Source of the DNA: Secundilactobacillus silagincola
GTDB taxonomy: Bacteria; Bacillota; Bacilli; Lactobacillales; Lactobacillaceae
NCBI RefSeq assembly: GCF_002583405.1
Contig: NZ_BCMJ01000010.1
Span: 1 to 64,000, forward strand
Reading direction: 5' to 3'
Length of the DNA stretch: 64,000 bases
Shown here: positions 1 through 8,554 of the stretch, one piece after another
How the letters are laid out: each line of letters starts with the position of its first letter
Position numbering within the stretch: position 1 is the stretch's first letter
Position numbers and translations under genes: made by a program
Notes under the pieces: model-generated
Told to the model about the DNA's origin: nothing
What the model saw: only the letters and a program-made list of their open reading frames with translations
The model's database searches: none

Positions 1-52
1 AAGCTTCCGTAAGTTTAGGGCAAGAGTACTTTATACCTTGCGTATTAAGACT

Positions 53-84
53 AAAAAAGTCCTAATCACGAAATAGTGATTAGA
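53..84 (-). terminator. Intrinsic terminator after metNPQ
   Basis: On the minus strand an 8-bp stem (CTAATCAC / GTGATTAG) with a 6-nt loop is followed by GGAC and six T. It lies about 170 bp beyond the metQ stop and is the first clear terminator downstream of that operon. Confidence 0.6.
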
Positions 85-143
85 ACTGATTTAATAAATT
101 TACCAACAACAGTTGTCAAAGAGCCCTTTTATCTTGCCTAAAC

Positions 144-255
144 GCGTAAAAAGGGACAGTCCCCGGCTGTATAACAGGAAGAACCCTACCACCCAAGTTC
201 GGGGTGATAGGGTTCTTCCTGTTATACTCTGGGGGCTAAACGTCCCTTTTTACGC
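144..255. repeat. 112-bp imperfect palindrome (MITE/REP-like or large hairpin)
   Basis: The outer arms 144-157 and 242-255 are perfect 14-nt inverted repeats (GCGTAAAAAGGGAC). The inner arms 170-193 and 203-226 are 24-nt inverted repeats with one mismatch. Between outer and inner arms are short GC-rich stretches that pair only partly. It begins 4 bp beyond the metQ stop codon. The size and nested arms exceed a normal terminator and resemble a miniature inverted-repeat element. Only one copy was noticed in this window, so mobility is inference. Confidence 0.6.
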
Positions 256-259
256 TCTC

Positions 260-1093
260 TTATTTATAACTCTTAGCTGGTAATACGGCACCCTTATAGT
301 GGTTGTAGATCCACTTCTGCGTGCTCTTTGATTGCAATGCCTTCATCAATTTCTTGATAGCCGGCTTATTTTGGTCACCCTTCCGAACAGCCACAATGTT
401 GACATATGGAGATGATGACTTTTCAGTTGCAATTGCTTGCTTCAATGGGTTAAGACCTGCTTGAACAGCGTAGTTAGCGTTGATGAAGTCCACGTCACCT
501 TCACCGTTCTTGTAGATACTTGGCATCAATTTTGGTTCGTAACTGTGCTTAAACTTCAAGTGACGAGGGTTTGATGAAATATCTGAGAAGTTAGCAGTCG
601 TAATATCGATACCCTTCTTAACCTTGATCAAACCAGCGTCCTGCAAAATGGTTAAAATACGGCCATAGTCAGGCGTGTTAGAACTTGCTAAAATCGTTGC
701 GCCATCTTTAACATCCTTTAAGTTCTTAACTTTCTTTGAGTATGCTGAAATTGGTTCCAAGTGAACGCCACCGGCACTTTGCAACGTCCCATGGTTAGCT
801 TTGTTCCATGTGTTTAAGAATGGGGTGTGTTGGAAGTAGTTGGCATCCAGTTCCTTACTTGCTAAAGCCTTGTTAGGCATTACGTAGTCTTGGAACACTT
901 TGATCTTTAAGTTGACGCCTTCCTTTTTCAGTTGGGGTTGAACGTGTTTTAAGATTTGTGCATGAGGTACAGGTGAAGCACCCACCGTAATTGTAGTGGT
1001 CTTTGGTTTGCTTGAACTATTCCCACAAGCCGCCAATAATACCGTTGTTGCTGCAATACCTAAGATACCTAGAATCCGTTTCGAAGTCTTCAT
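260..1093 (-). CDS. metQ: Methionine ABC transporter substrate-binding lipoprotein (NlpA family)
   Basis: Extracellular lipoprotein that captures methionine for the MetNP importer. It has a short basic N terminus, a hydrophobic signal and a lipobox (LAAC) with Cys23 as the lipidation site, then an NlpA-type binding domain of about 250 residues. The start is taken at ATG 1093, which has GGAGG eight bases upstream; the upstream TTG codon overlaps that ribosome site. It is the last gene of metN-metP-metQ, read from a T-box leader. NlpA proteins may bind D-Met or Met peptides, so exact substrate range is open; the T-box context supports methionine. Confidence 0.93.
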   Translation of the reverse strand: MKTSKRILGILGIAATTVLLAACGNSSSKPKTTTITVGASPVPHAQILKHVQPQLKKEGVNLKIKVFQDYVMPNKALASKELDANYFQHTPFLNTWNKANHGTLQSAGGVHLEPISAYSKKVKNLKDVKDGATILASSNTPDYGRILTILQDAGLIKVKKGIDITTANFSDISSNPRHLKFKHSYEPKLMPSIYKNGEGDVDFINANYAVQAGLNPLKQAIATEKSSSPYVNIVAVRKGDQNKPAIKKLMKALQSKSTQKWIYNHYKGAVLPAKSYK

Positions 1094-1128
1094 AAACAAT
1101 TCCTCCCAAAATGTAGAATAAATTATTT

Positions 1129-1812
1129 TTATAAGGTCCGCTTATCAATGCGACGAACCAGGAAATCCCCAATAAATTGAAACGCAAAGACGATAACCAC
1201 AATGATGACCGTTGCCACAAGGACGATGGTATTGTTATTTGCCTGAAAACCATCGATGTAAGCCAAGTTTCCTAAACCACCGGCACCGATAGCACCAGCC
1301 ATTGCGGTGTAGCCAATAAGTGAAATAGTGGTAACCGTCGCACCTGATACCAAGGCTGGCATGCTCTCCGGCAACAATACCTTATAAACAATCTGCCAGC
1401 TGCTAGCACCCATTGCTTCAGCCGCTTCAATCACGCCACGGTCAATTTCGTGGAAAGCTAATTCAACCATCCGTGCGTAAAACGGTGCGGCTGAAACAAT
1501 CAGCGATGGCAATGCCGCGGAAGGTCCGATGATGGTTCCCACCAAGTTCTTGGTAATTGGCAGTAACAGCATGATCAAAATGATAAACGGAATTGAACGG
1601 AACACGTTAACCAAGAATGAAACCACACCGTTAAGCAGCTTAACCCAGACATTTTCACTTGCCGTTGTTTCAAATAATAGCAAACCTAATAAAACACCCA
1701 AGATTGCAACGACAATCATTGAAACCACCGTCATCCAAACGGTCTCCCAGGTCGCACCGCCCATGTTGGCCCAATCAACGGTCTTAAATGCAAAATATGA
1801 TCCATTAGTCAC
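1129..1812 (-). CDS. metP: Methionine ABC transporter permease
   Basis: Membrane channel subunit of the methionine importer (MetI/MetP type, BPD_transp_1 family). At 227 residues it has the usual length, with about five transmembrane helices and an EAA loop around 'EAAEAMGASSWQIVYKVLLP' that contacts MetN. The start is GTG, with GGAGG eight bases upstream. It overlaps the metN stop by 8 bp, indicating translational coupling, and metQ follows after 35 bp. Confidence 0.93.
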   Translation of the reverse strand: MTNGSYFAFKTVDWANMGGATWETVWMTVVSMIVVAILGVLLGLLLFETTASENVWVKLLNGVVSFLVNVFRSIPFIILIMLLLPITKNLVGTIIGPSAALPSLIVSAAPFYARMVELAFHEIDRGVIEAAEAMGASSWQIVYKVLLPESMPALVSGATVTTISLIGYTAMAGAIGAGGLGNLAYIDGFQANNNTIVLVATVIIVVIVFAFQFIGDFLVRRIDKRTL

Positions 1813-2839
1813 GGTGAATCACCTCCGTTTCCACACGCATTTTCTTCAGTAGATTCAACGCACCGTCTAGACTCTCTTTATCACCGGTAATCTGTAAATA
1901 AAGTGACCCAATGGAACCTTCCTGTGTTTGATGAATACTACCTTCAATGATGCTAACTTGAACCTTTGGAAACTGATGAATCATTTCAGATACAATTGGC
2001 AATTTAGCCTGATCACCATGAAAGACCAGTTGAACAATGGTACCGTCAGGATAACTCTTAATTAAGTCTTCCACGATACTGTTAGTATCCGTTAAAGCTG
2101 GGTCGACTTCTTCACTAACGAAACGTTTAGTGATTTCTTGCTTTGGATTACGGAAAACGTTAAAGACGGTTCCCTGTTCAACGACCCGACCATCATCCAT
2201 GACGGCCACATGATCACAAATTTTACGAATTGCGTGCATTTCATGAGTGATCAATACAATACTCAAATTCATTTTTTTATTAATTTGAAGCAGCAAGTCC
2301 AAAACTTCATCGGTGGTCTGAGGATCCAAAGCGCTAGTAGCTTCATCAGAAATCAGAATTTCTGGATCATTGGCTAACGCCCTGGCAACCCCGACACGTT
2401 GCTTTTGACCACCTGATAATTCGGACGGATATGAATGTTCACGGCCAGTCAAGCCAACTAAGTCAACTAAATGCTGCGCCTTTTCCTGACGTTCTTTACG
2501 TGATACACCAGCAACTTCAAGGGGAAACATAATATTCTGAATCACCGTTCGTGACCAGAGTAAGTTGAAATGTTGGAAAATCATGCCGATCTTTTGACGT
2601 TTCTTTCTTAACTCGCTCCCAGAAAGCGCCGTGATTTTATCGCCATTAATATCAATTTCGCCGCTAGTTGGTGTTTCAAGTCCGTTTAACATCCGTGTTA
2701 AGGTACTCTTACCAGCACCGGAATAACCAACAATGCCATAAATTTCACCGTCATCAATGTTTAAATTCACATCGGAAACGGCCGTCAAATCACCATCTTT
2801 TGTGGTGAATGTTTTTGTCACGTTTTTAAATTCAATCAC
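1805..2839 (-). CDS. metN: Methionine ABC transporter ATP-binding protein
   Basis: Cytoplasmic ATPase that powers methionine import. It has Walker A GYSGAGKST (residues 38-46), signature LSGGQ, Walker B and an H-loop, followed by a C-terminal NIL-type sensor domain of about 90 residues that in homologues binds methionine and inhibits transport. The start is placed at GTG 2839 with GGAGG at the right distance; the longer TTG-started frame contains that ribosome site. First gene of the operon behind the T-box leader. Confidence 0.94.
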   Translation of the reverse strand: MIEFKNVTKTFTTKDGDLTAVSDVNLNIDDGEIYGIVGYSGAGKSTLTRMLNGLETPTSGEIDINGDKITALSGSELRKKRQKIGMIFQHFNLLWSRTVIQNIMFPLEVAGVSRKERQEKAQHLVDLVGLTGREHSYPSELSGGQKQRVGVARALANDPEILISDEATSALDPQTTDEVLDLLLQINKKMNLSIVLITHEMHAIRKICDHVAVMDDGRVVEQGTVFNVFRNPKQEITKRFVSEEVDPALTDTNSIVEDLIKSYPDGTIVQLVFHGDQAKLPIVSEMIHQFPKVQVSIIEGSIHQTQEGSIGSLYLQITGDKESLDGALNLLKKMRVETEVIHRD

Positions 2840-2862
2840 TGCGGTTACCTCCTTTTTCAAAT

Positions 2863-3147
2863 AAAAAAGCTTCGCCCTTACTTAAACTGATTAGTTCAAG
2901 TAAGGGCGAAGCTTTATCGCGTACCACCTTATATTCGTTACTGTCTCACAACAGCAACCTCAACGAGTCCGAGGACTCAACGGGATAGTGGCCGTTAACC
3001 AGTTACAGCTCACTAATGCTCACCGCAACCTCTTTATACAAAACCATCTTCAGCGTAGTGTAACGATCCCTTTTCATCAACTGGGACTCTCTAGGCGTTT
3101 ACGTTACGCTTACTCATTTTGCAGATCTCTTATTCAATTGAATCAAT
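2863..3147 (-). promoter_or_regulatory. T-box riboswitch leader of metNPQ
   Basis: The minus strand carries the T-box signature AAGGTGGTACGCG at about 2918-2930 (the UGG bulge element that pairs with the tRNA acceptor end), just before a strong terminator. Upstream lies a long structured leader containing an AGAGAGTCCC...GGGATC hairpin typical of Stem I. An ATG triplet near 3018 (GAAGATGGTT) is a candidate methionine specifier; I cannot fold the stem with certainty. Uncharged tRNA-Met would favour the antiterminator and switch on methionine uptake. Confidence 0.85.
2865..2914 (-). terminator. T-box regulated terminator
   Basis: A 20-bp near-perfect stem, AAGCTTCGCCCTTACTTGAA with its complement 2867-2886, is followed by a run of T on the minus strand. 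It lies between the T-box motif and the metN ribosome site, as expected for a transcription attenuator. Confidence 0.85.
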
Positions 3148-3153
3148 GACAAA

Positions 3154-3182
3154 AGTATAGCTATCTCGATGAGAGCTGTCAA
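3154..3182 (-). promoter_or_regulatory. Promoter of the metNPQ T-box operon
   Basis: Minus strand: TTGACA at 3177-3182, a 17-nt spacer, TATACT at 3154-3159. This is a near-consensus sigma-A promoter; transcription should start near 3147. Confidence 0.8.
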
Positions 3183-3225
3183 GGAGAAATGTCATTATAT
3201 TCTCAGAATCTAATCAAAAATACAA

Positions 3226-3528
3226 TTAATTTTCTTTAATATCAACTAGCCAAGCATCGGCTTCTTCTTCACTGTTTAAGCTATCAAAATCGTTAGCCAA
3301 CTGTGGGTTCACAGCAACGACTTCACCGCTTACAGGACTGTCAATATCTGAAACTGCTTTTTCAGCTTCAACACTGATTAATGTTTTGCCCTTTGAAACT
3401 TTATCGCCAACACTTGGTAGGTGAGCAAACTTAATGGTGCCTAGCTCGTCTTGACCAGCTTTCGTTAACCCAAGACGTGTTTTACCATCCATTAATTTTG
3501 TCCAGAAATAAGTTGCTTCTTCACTCAT
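3226..3528 (-). CDS. GcvH-like lipoyl carrier protein
   Basis: A 100-residue protein of the glycine-cleavage H family, shorter than classical GcvH (about 125-130). The lipoyl-attachment turn reads SVEAEKAVSD with Lys57, followed by SPVSGEV, so a lipoylation site is present. No gcvP, gcvT or gcvPA/PB lies nearby. In Firmicutes, short GcvH-like proteins act as lipoyl donors in lipoate relay, so a carrier role is more likely than glycine cleavage; this is inference. It follows rodA by 35 bp on the same strand and has GAGGTG before its ATG. A full lipoyl operon lies 5 kb away. Confidence 0.85.
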   Translation of the reverse strand: MSEEATYFWTKLMDGKTRLGLTKAGQDELGTIKFAHLPSVGDKVSKGKTLISVEAEKAVSDIDSPVSGEVVAVNPQLANDFDSLNSEEEADAWLVDIKEN

Positions 3529-3563
3529 ACTTTCACCTCATACCAATTTTTTTGGCTTTGATT

Positions 3564-4760
3564 TTATTCAAAGTCCTCGTTACGACTAAACATGTAACTC
3601 TTATTATGATACCGCATTGACATAATTAAGCCAATACCTATCATGTTCCCAATCAGCGCTGACCCACCTTGACTAACAAATGGTAAGGGAATACCAGTCA
3701 GTGGTAGCAAGCCAATATTCATCCCAATGTTTTCAAAGGTATGGAACAAAATCATCATAATAACACCAGTGGAAATATAGGCGTAAAACACGTTTTTAGT
3801 GTCAAACGTTACCCGAATCATTTGGTAAATCAACATGAAATAGAGCAAAATCAAAATTAAGCTACCAATAAACCCGTAGTTTTCACCAATAACTGAGAAA
3901 ATCATATCGGATTCACGCACTGGAACATAGACCTTAGAAACGTTAAATCCCGTTCCAAAAATACCACCGGATCCAATCGCCTTCATACTTTGCCATAATT
4001 GATAACCCTGATCAGAAGTATTGCTAGCTGGATTCAGCCAAGTATCGATTCGTGAAAATTGATACGATGCAAACCCTAAATGTTCCAATATTGTTCGTCC
4101 AGTAGTCGTTGCAACCAAAGCTAGTGCACCGCCACCGACGCCTGCCAACCCAATTGCTACTGGTACAATGATTCGCCAAGTAATCCCTGCAACAAGTGCA
4201 ACACCTGCCACAATAGCAAAGAATACCAGCATGGTCCCAAAATCGTTTTGAAGACGAAGCAATACGGCCACTGGTAACAACCAAGCAACCATTTTGCCTA
4301 ACAGTAACCAATCTGAATGGGTCGTATGCTCATAATATTTATGATTATGATCACTAGCAACTCGGCCTAACATCAAGATAAAAGCTGGTTTCATGACTTC
4401 AGACGGCTGAAAAGTCAGCGGTCCAATAGCAAACCAAGATTTAGCACCCGTTGAAGCAGCGTAGGACCGACTGTAAAACACCAGCACAGCTGCTAGTAAG
4501 AATATGCCTAACCAGTAGGCTAACGGCGCTACTTTCCATAATTGTTCAGAATCAAATTGCATGATGATAACGACAGCAACCGTCCCGATTGCATACCAAA
4601 CCACCTGCGACACCATAACGGTGGTCACATTAGTCGCACTGGAATCGTGAACGGCCGCCACATAAATCGAAGCTAAGCCGATCAATGCCAGCATCAGCAC
4701 GCAAAAAATAACGCCATAGTCGATTCGCGATTCTGAATCTTCTTCGCGACGTTCATTCAT
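3564..4760 (-). CDS. rodA: Rod shape-determining glycosyltransferase RodA (SEDS family)
   Basis: Polytopic membrane protein of the FtsW/RodA/SpoVE family, which polymerises lipid II glycan strands during side-wall elongation with a partner class B PBP. It has about ten hydrophobic segments, and the conserved C-terminal part includes GENYGFIGS and PFVSQGGSALIGN. Assigned RodA rather than FtsW because it sits with mreB. The start is ATG 4760 (398 aa), 10 nt after GGAGG; the upstream in-frame GTG overlaps the ribosome site. Confidence 0.88.
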   Translation of the reverse strand: MNERREEDSESRIDYGVIFCVLMLALIGLASIYVAAVHDSSATNVTTVMVSQVVWYAIGTVAVVIIMQFDSEQLWKVAPLAYWLGIFLLAAVLVFYSRSYAASTGAKSWFAIGPLTFQPSEVMKPAFILMLGRVASDHNHKYYEHTTHSDWLLLGKMVAWLLPVAVLLRLQNDFGTMLVFFAIVAGVALVAGITWRIIVPVAIGLAGVGGGALALVATTTGRTILEHLGFASYQFSRIDTWLNPASNTSDQGYQLWQSMKAIGSGGIFGTGFNVSKVYVPVRESDMIFSVIGENYGFIGSLILILLYFMLIYQMIRVTFDTKNVFYAYISTGVIMMILFHTFENIGMNIGLLPLTGIPLPFVSQGGSALIGNMIGIGLIMSMRYHNKSYMFSRNEDFE

Positions 4761-4874
4761 TGCATCATATCCTCCTCTCACACACGCGTTTATTATAGAC
4801 GGCTTCTCAGCCGTTCTGATAAAAATTGGTTATCCTTAACCGTTTTTTTAGGTCTAGGATGCTGTAGCGAGAAA

Positions 4875-5096
4875 TTAATGATGTAAATTATAGGTCTGAA
4901 TCAAGTATTCAATGGCTTCATCTTGCGTCTTAACTTTAACCGGTCGATTTGAGCCGATTTGAGCTTCGAAAGAGCCGTTTTCCAGTGGCATTATCGTGCC
5001 AATCACTTCATCGTTAATGGATAACTGTAAACCATCCACACCTTTGATTGTCACATCATCGATTGCGACGCCGACTGGTTGTTTCTTTTTTGACAT
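4875..5096 (-). CDS. DUF2969 family protein
   Basis: A 73-residue acidic protein matching the DUF2969 family of lactobacilli and relatives, typically found beside yidD/mreB/rodA. Function unknown. AAAGGAG precedes the ATG. Its place in the elongation gene cluster hints at cell-wall or shape biology, but nothing in the sequence shows a mechanism. Confidence 0.82.
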   Translation of the reverse strand: MSKKKQPVGVAIDDVTIKGVDGLQLSINDEVIGTIMPLENGSFEAQIGSNRPVKVKTQDEAIEYLIQTYNLHH

Positions 5097-5116
5097 GAGA
5101 AGCTCCTTTTACAATT

Positions 5117-5392
5117 TTATTTTAAATTCATCTCTTTTAGATAGGCCATCTCAGCCTGCTTATTTCGCTTTAAACTGAAATGATCAGGTACTGGGTCATA
5201 GCCGCCATGCACAAGTGGGTTGCAGCGCAAAATACGCGCTAACCCCATTAATGTCCCCTTAATCGCACCATGTTTCTGCAGGGCTTTTAGCATATAAGCT
5301 GAACAGGTTGGTGAATAACGACAAGAAGGCGGAAATAACGGTGATATAAAGCGCTGATAACCGCGCACAAGCATCATCAGTAACCTTTTCAT
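5117..5392 (-). CDS. yidD: Membrane protein insertion efficiency factor YidD
   Basis: A 91-residue protein with the family hallmarks [18 protein letters not shown] and CNP...HGGYDPVP. YidD is a small membrane-associated protein that helps YidC insert proteins. In many bacteria it lies next to rnpA and yidC; here it is between mreB and the DUF2969 gene. GGAG lies six bases before its ATG, 9 bp after mreB. Confidence 0.92.
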   Translation of the reverse strand: MKRLLMMLVRGYQRFISPLFPPSCRYSPTCSAYMLKALQKHGAIKGTLMGLARILRCNPLVHGGYDPVPDHFSLKRNKQAEMAYLKEMNLK

Positions 5393-5401
5393 AAGTGACT
5401 C

Positions 5402-6409
5402 CTATCTACGACCATGTTTCTTCGTCGTTGCTGCATTCATATGTTCAAGTAAAATACCGGCACCTTTAGCCACATTATCCAGTGGGTTTTCCGAAATAAC
5501 CACTGGTACCTTTAATTGTTCAATCATCAGTTTATCAACACCGTGCAGCAAAGCACCACCACCGGTAAGCATGATGCCACGATCAATGATATCAGCAGCT
5601 AATTCTGGTGGTACGATTTCAAGAACTTCTTTAGCAGCGTTGACGATCTGAACCATCACGCTATTGATAGCAGGATAAATATCCTTAGAGGTAATTTCGA
5701 TTGAGCGTGGCATACCAGAAACTGCATCGCGACCACGAACCTCCAAAGATTCGTTGTGGTCTTCGTCCGGATAAGCAGAACCAATCTTGATTTTAATGGA
5801 TTCGGCAGTCCGTTCACCAACTTGAAGGTTATGTTGCGTCTTCAAAAAGTTGATAATGTTGACGTTCAATTCATCGCCGGCAATTCGAATTGACTTGCTG
5901 GCCACAATATCGCCAAGTGATAAGACCGCAATATCACTGGTCCCACCGCCAATATCAATAACCATATTGCCTTGCGGTTTAAAGATATCCATGCCCGCAC
6001 CAACAGCAGCAACTTTAGGTTCTTCTTCCAAATAAACTTTGCCACCGCCGGATTTTTCAGCAGCCTGAATGATTGCTCGACGTTCAATTTCAGTAATATT
6101 GGTAGGTGCACAGATCATAATATTGGGCTTTGCCAAAAATCCCTTAACACTTAATTTACTAATAAAATATGACAGCATGCTTTCAGTAACATCAAAGTCA
6201 GAAATCACACCATCTTTTAAAGGCCGGATTGCCCGAATATTACTTGGGGTACGTCCCACCATTCGGTAGGCTTCAGAGCCCACTGCTAACACTTGATTTG
6301 ACTTTGTGTCAACCGCCACAACGGAGGGTTCGTTCAACACGATTCCCTTACCCACTGCGTAAATCAAAACGTTGGCGGTACCAAGGTCAATACCAATATC
6401 TTTTGCCAT
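5402..6409 (-). CDS. mreB: Rod shape-determining protein MreB/Mbl
   Basis: Bacterial actin homologue that forms membrane-bound filaments guiding lateral wall synthesis. It has the phosphate-binding motif DLGTAN (8-13), a second phosphate motif DIGGGTSDIAV and the adenosine motif LTGGGALL. At 335 residues it has family length. Lactobacilli often carry an Mbl-like paralogue, so the assignment is MreB/Mbl. Cotranscribed with yidD and rodA. Confidence 0.92.
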   Translation of the reverse strand: MAKDIGIDLGTANVLIYAVGKGIVLNEPSVVAVDTKSNQVLAVGSEAYRMVGRTPSNIRAIRPLKDGVISDFDVTESMLSYFISKLSVKGFLAKPNIMICAPTNITEIERRAIIQAAEKSGGGKVYLEEEPKVAAVGAGMDIFKPQGNMVIDIGGGTSDIAVLSLGDIVASKSIRIAGDELNVNIINFLKTQHNLQVGERTAESIKIKIGSAYPDEDHNESLEVRGRDAVSGMPRSIEITSKDIYPAINSVMVQIVNAAKEVLEIVPPELAADIIDRGIMLTGGGALLHGVDKLMIEQLKVPVVISENPLDNVAKGAGILLEHMNAATTKKHGRR

Positions 6410-6528
6410 CCTATCAAATTCCTCCTGAACTTATTGTTTCAACCGTTAATTATAGCATACCCATACTAAGATGGGGTAAGCGAAAAAAGTTCGGAACAGA
6501 CTCGCCGTTCCGAACTCTCTGCTTGACG

Positions 6529-7833
6529 TTAATCCTTAGTTTTAGACTTTAAAACAACCTCTTCTTGCTCGGGTACTTTAACCCGTTCAATTTCAGCACC
6601 TAAAGCGCGTAACTTTAAATGGAAATTGTAGTAACCACGGTCAAGGTACTTTAGGTTAGTCACTTGTGTATAGCCGTTAGCAACTAAACCTGCCAATACT
6701 AATGCAGCGGCAGCTCTCAAATCAGTTGCAGCAACTTGTGCACCATTAAAGTTGGTTGGGCCATACAAAGCAACTGTCCGCCCCTCAACTTTGAACTTTG
6801 CATTCATGCGGCGAAGTTCCTCCAAGTGCATGAACCGGTTTTCAAACACCGTTTCCGTTAACGTACTTGTCCCATTAGCAGATAACTGCAGTACCGTCAT
6901 TTGTGGTTGCATATCCGTTGGGAATCCCGGATGCGGTAACGTTTTAACGTTGGTTGGTTTTAAACTTTCAGGCCCAATGACCCGAACGCCATCGTCTTCG
7001 ATCAAAACCGTCACACCCATTTCCTCTAATTTGGAAATCAGTGGTTTATTATGCTCAGCAATGGCATTCTTAACTAAAACGTTGCCGTGAGTCAATGCTG
7101 CCGCCACCATAAAAGTACCGGCTTCGATTCGATCTTGCACAACGTAATGTTCAGTTCCGTGCATGCTCTTAACGCCTTCGACCCGGATGGTTTCAGTTCC
7201 GGCACCACGCACCTTAGCACCCATCTTATTTAAAACATTAGCAAGATCAACAATTTCTGGTTCGCGAGCGACGTTTTCAATGGTAGTCGTTCCCTCAGCC
7301 AATGTGGCCGCCATCATAATATTTTGAGTCGCACCAACGCTCGGAAAATCAAGGTAAATATTAGCCCCAACTAACCGATCCGCAGTGGCTTCAATGTAAC
7401 CATCGTGCTGATCAATACTTGCGCCAAGGGCTTCGAAACCCTTGAGATGCAGATCAACAGGTCGAGACCCAATTGCACAGCCACCAGGCATTGCAACCTT
7501 GGCGTGACCGTAGCGAGCCAATAACGGACCCATCACCACGATCGACGCACGCATCTTTGAAACGTACTCAAAAGGTGCCTGTGTTGACAGCTTTTTGGCC
7601 GCATTTAAACGCACAGTATTAGTTGATTCATCAAAGTTCACGTCCAAGTTTAAAAACTTAAGGACGTTATTCATGGTATACACATCGGACAGAATCGGAA
7701 CGTTCGTTAATACCATATCGTCGTGTTCAGCTAAGATTGACGCTGCCAAAATTGGCAAAACTGCATTCTTTGCACCTTCAATATGTACAGTTCCAGATAA
7801 TTCGCGGCCACCATGTACAATAATCTTTTCCAA
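6529..7833 (-). CDS. murA: UDP-N-acetylglucosamine 1-carboxyvinyltransferase
   Basis: First committed step of peptidoglycan precursor synthesis: transfer of enolpyruvate from PEP to UDP-GlcNAc. The catalytic loop [13 protein letters not shown] carries Cys119, the fosfomycin target. I place the start at TTG 7833, eight bases after GGAGG, giving 434 residues beginning MEKIIVHGG as in other MurA. An ATG at 7857 overlaps the stop of the DUF1146 gene but would add eight unconserved residues. Lies between the DUF1146 gene and mreB. Confidence 0.93.
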   Translation of the reverse strand: MEKIIVHGGRELSGTVHIEGAKNAVLPILAASILAEHDDMVLTNVPILSDVYTMNNVLKFLNLDVNFDESTNTVRLNAAKKLSTQAPFEYVSKMRASIVVMGPLLARYGHAKVAMPGGCAIGSRPVDLHLKGFEALGASIDQHDGYIEATADRLVGANIYLDFPSVGATQNIMMAATLAEGTTTIENVAREPEIVDLANVLNKMGAKVRGAGTETIRVEGVKSMHGTEHYVVQDRIEAGTFMVAAALTHGNVLVKNAIAEHNKPLISKLEEMGVTVLIEDDGVRVIGPESLKPTNVKTLPHPGFPTDMQPQMTVLQLSANGTSTLTETVFENRFMHLEELRRMNAKFKVEGRTVALYGPTNFNGAQVAATDLRAAAALVLAGLVANGYTQVTNLKYLDRGYYNFHLKLRALGAEIERVKVPEQEEVVLKSKTKD

Positions 7834-7856
7834 AGGAATTCCCTCCACAAGTTGCA

Positions 7857-8087
7857 TTATTTAACGAGAAAAATTAAATTTCTAACATTATCTATAAAGT
7901 TCAAGAAAAATTCGCTGCAGGTATAGCCTACTGTTACCGACAGCAGAACGATCAGTACCTTTGCTTGACTCGGGTATAGCCGCATAAAATTTTCAATGTG
8001 TAGTTTTTGAATACTCCAAAAGGCCACAAAAATAAAAACAAAATGACTGAGTAGCGTCATTAATGCCTGAGCACCGATTGTTCGCAT
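7857..8087 (-). CDS. DUF1146 family membrane protein (YwzB-like)
   Basis: A 76-residue protein with two predicted membrane segments, belonging to the DUF1146/YwzB family that usually lies between atpC and murA in bacilli and lactobacilli. Here that link is interrupted by the plus-strand lipoyl operon. Function unknown. Its stop overlaps the alternative murA ATG, suggesting cotranscription. Confidence 0.82.
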   Translation of the reverse strand: MRTIGAQALMTLLSHFVFIFVAFWSIQKLHIENFMRLYPSQAKVLIVLLSVTVGYTCSEFFLNFIDNVRNLIFLVK

Positions 8088-8448
8088 GGTTCACTTTCCT
8101 TTCTGCGTTACCCCTAAAATATAGCATATTTCATGCACGCTGTCCCCTATTCTATTGCATTTGTAATATTACGTTTTACAAAGCAAACTTTTTACAAAAC
8201 CTTGAAATATTCATTTATATTATTTTCTTATAGATATCATAATTAATAATTAAATGAATGTGGGATAAAAGTCACGTTTTTACCACGATTTCTTAAGCTC
8301 AGAGTTTCACATTAAGTTGTACACGATTCATTTATTTTAAGAATTTTTATATATTCAAATTGGAATAGTAAATCACCTATTATACGCATAAAATACATAT
8401 TCTTTGTGAAGTCTGATTTATAGTACTAAAGTCCCGATATATCAGTAA

Positions 8449-8463
8449 TTGTAAGCGTTATCT
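8449..8463 (+). promoter_or_regulatory. cre site (CcpA) upstream of the lipoyl operon
   Basis: TTGTAAGCGTTATCT matches the consensus WTGNAANCGNWNNCW at every defined position. It is centred about 63 bp upstream of the predicted transcription start. CcpA sites at such positions activate genes such as ackA in Bacillus subtilis, so activation is possible; the direction of control is inference. Confidence 0.65.
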
Positions 8464-8469
8464 TCACGG

Positions 8470-8494
8470 AATATTCGTGATATTTCACAATATT
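8470..8494. promoter_or_regulatory. Palindromic operator overlapping the lipoyl promoter -35
   Basis: A dyad with arms AATATTCGTGA and TCACAATATT and GTGA-N4-TCAC at its core covers the -35 box. The core resembles sites of CRP/FNR-family regulators, including the FNR-like proteins of lactobacilli, but the cognate factor is not identified. Confidence 0.5.
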
Positions 8495-8512
8495 TTTAAA
8501 TCATGGTAATCT
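8484..8512 (+). promoter_or_regulatory. Promoter of the lipoyl operon
   Basis: TTCACA at 8484-8489, a 17-nt spacer and TAATCT at 8507-8512. Transcription would start near 8519, about 36 nt before the TTG start codon. Confidence 0.55.
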
Positions 8513-8554
8513 CTAGTCGTTAAGTTAAATATTTCATTCACGGAGATGATTATT

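Larger units (their letters stand above)
8088..8545. other. AT-rich divergent intergenic region
   Basis: 458 bp between the divergent DUF1146 gene and the lipoyl operon. It holds a likely minus-strand -10 (TATATT near 8124), a cre match, a palindrome and the lipoyl promoter, listed separately. No terminator, RNA gene or coding frame was seen in the central 300 bp, which is unusually AT-rich. Confidence 0.6.

Noticed and set aside
3226-3528. Full glycine cleavage system
   Set aside because: Only the H-like protein is present; no gcvT or gcvP genes in the window.
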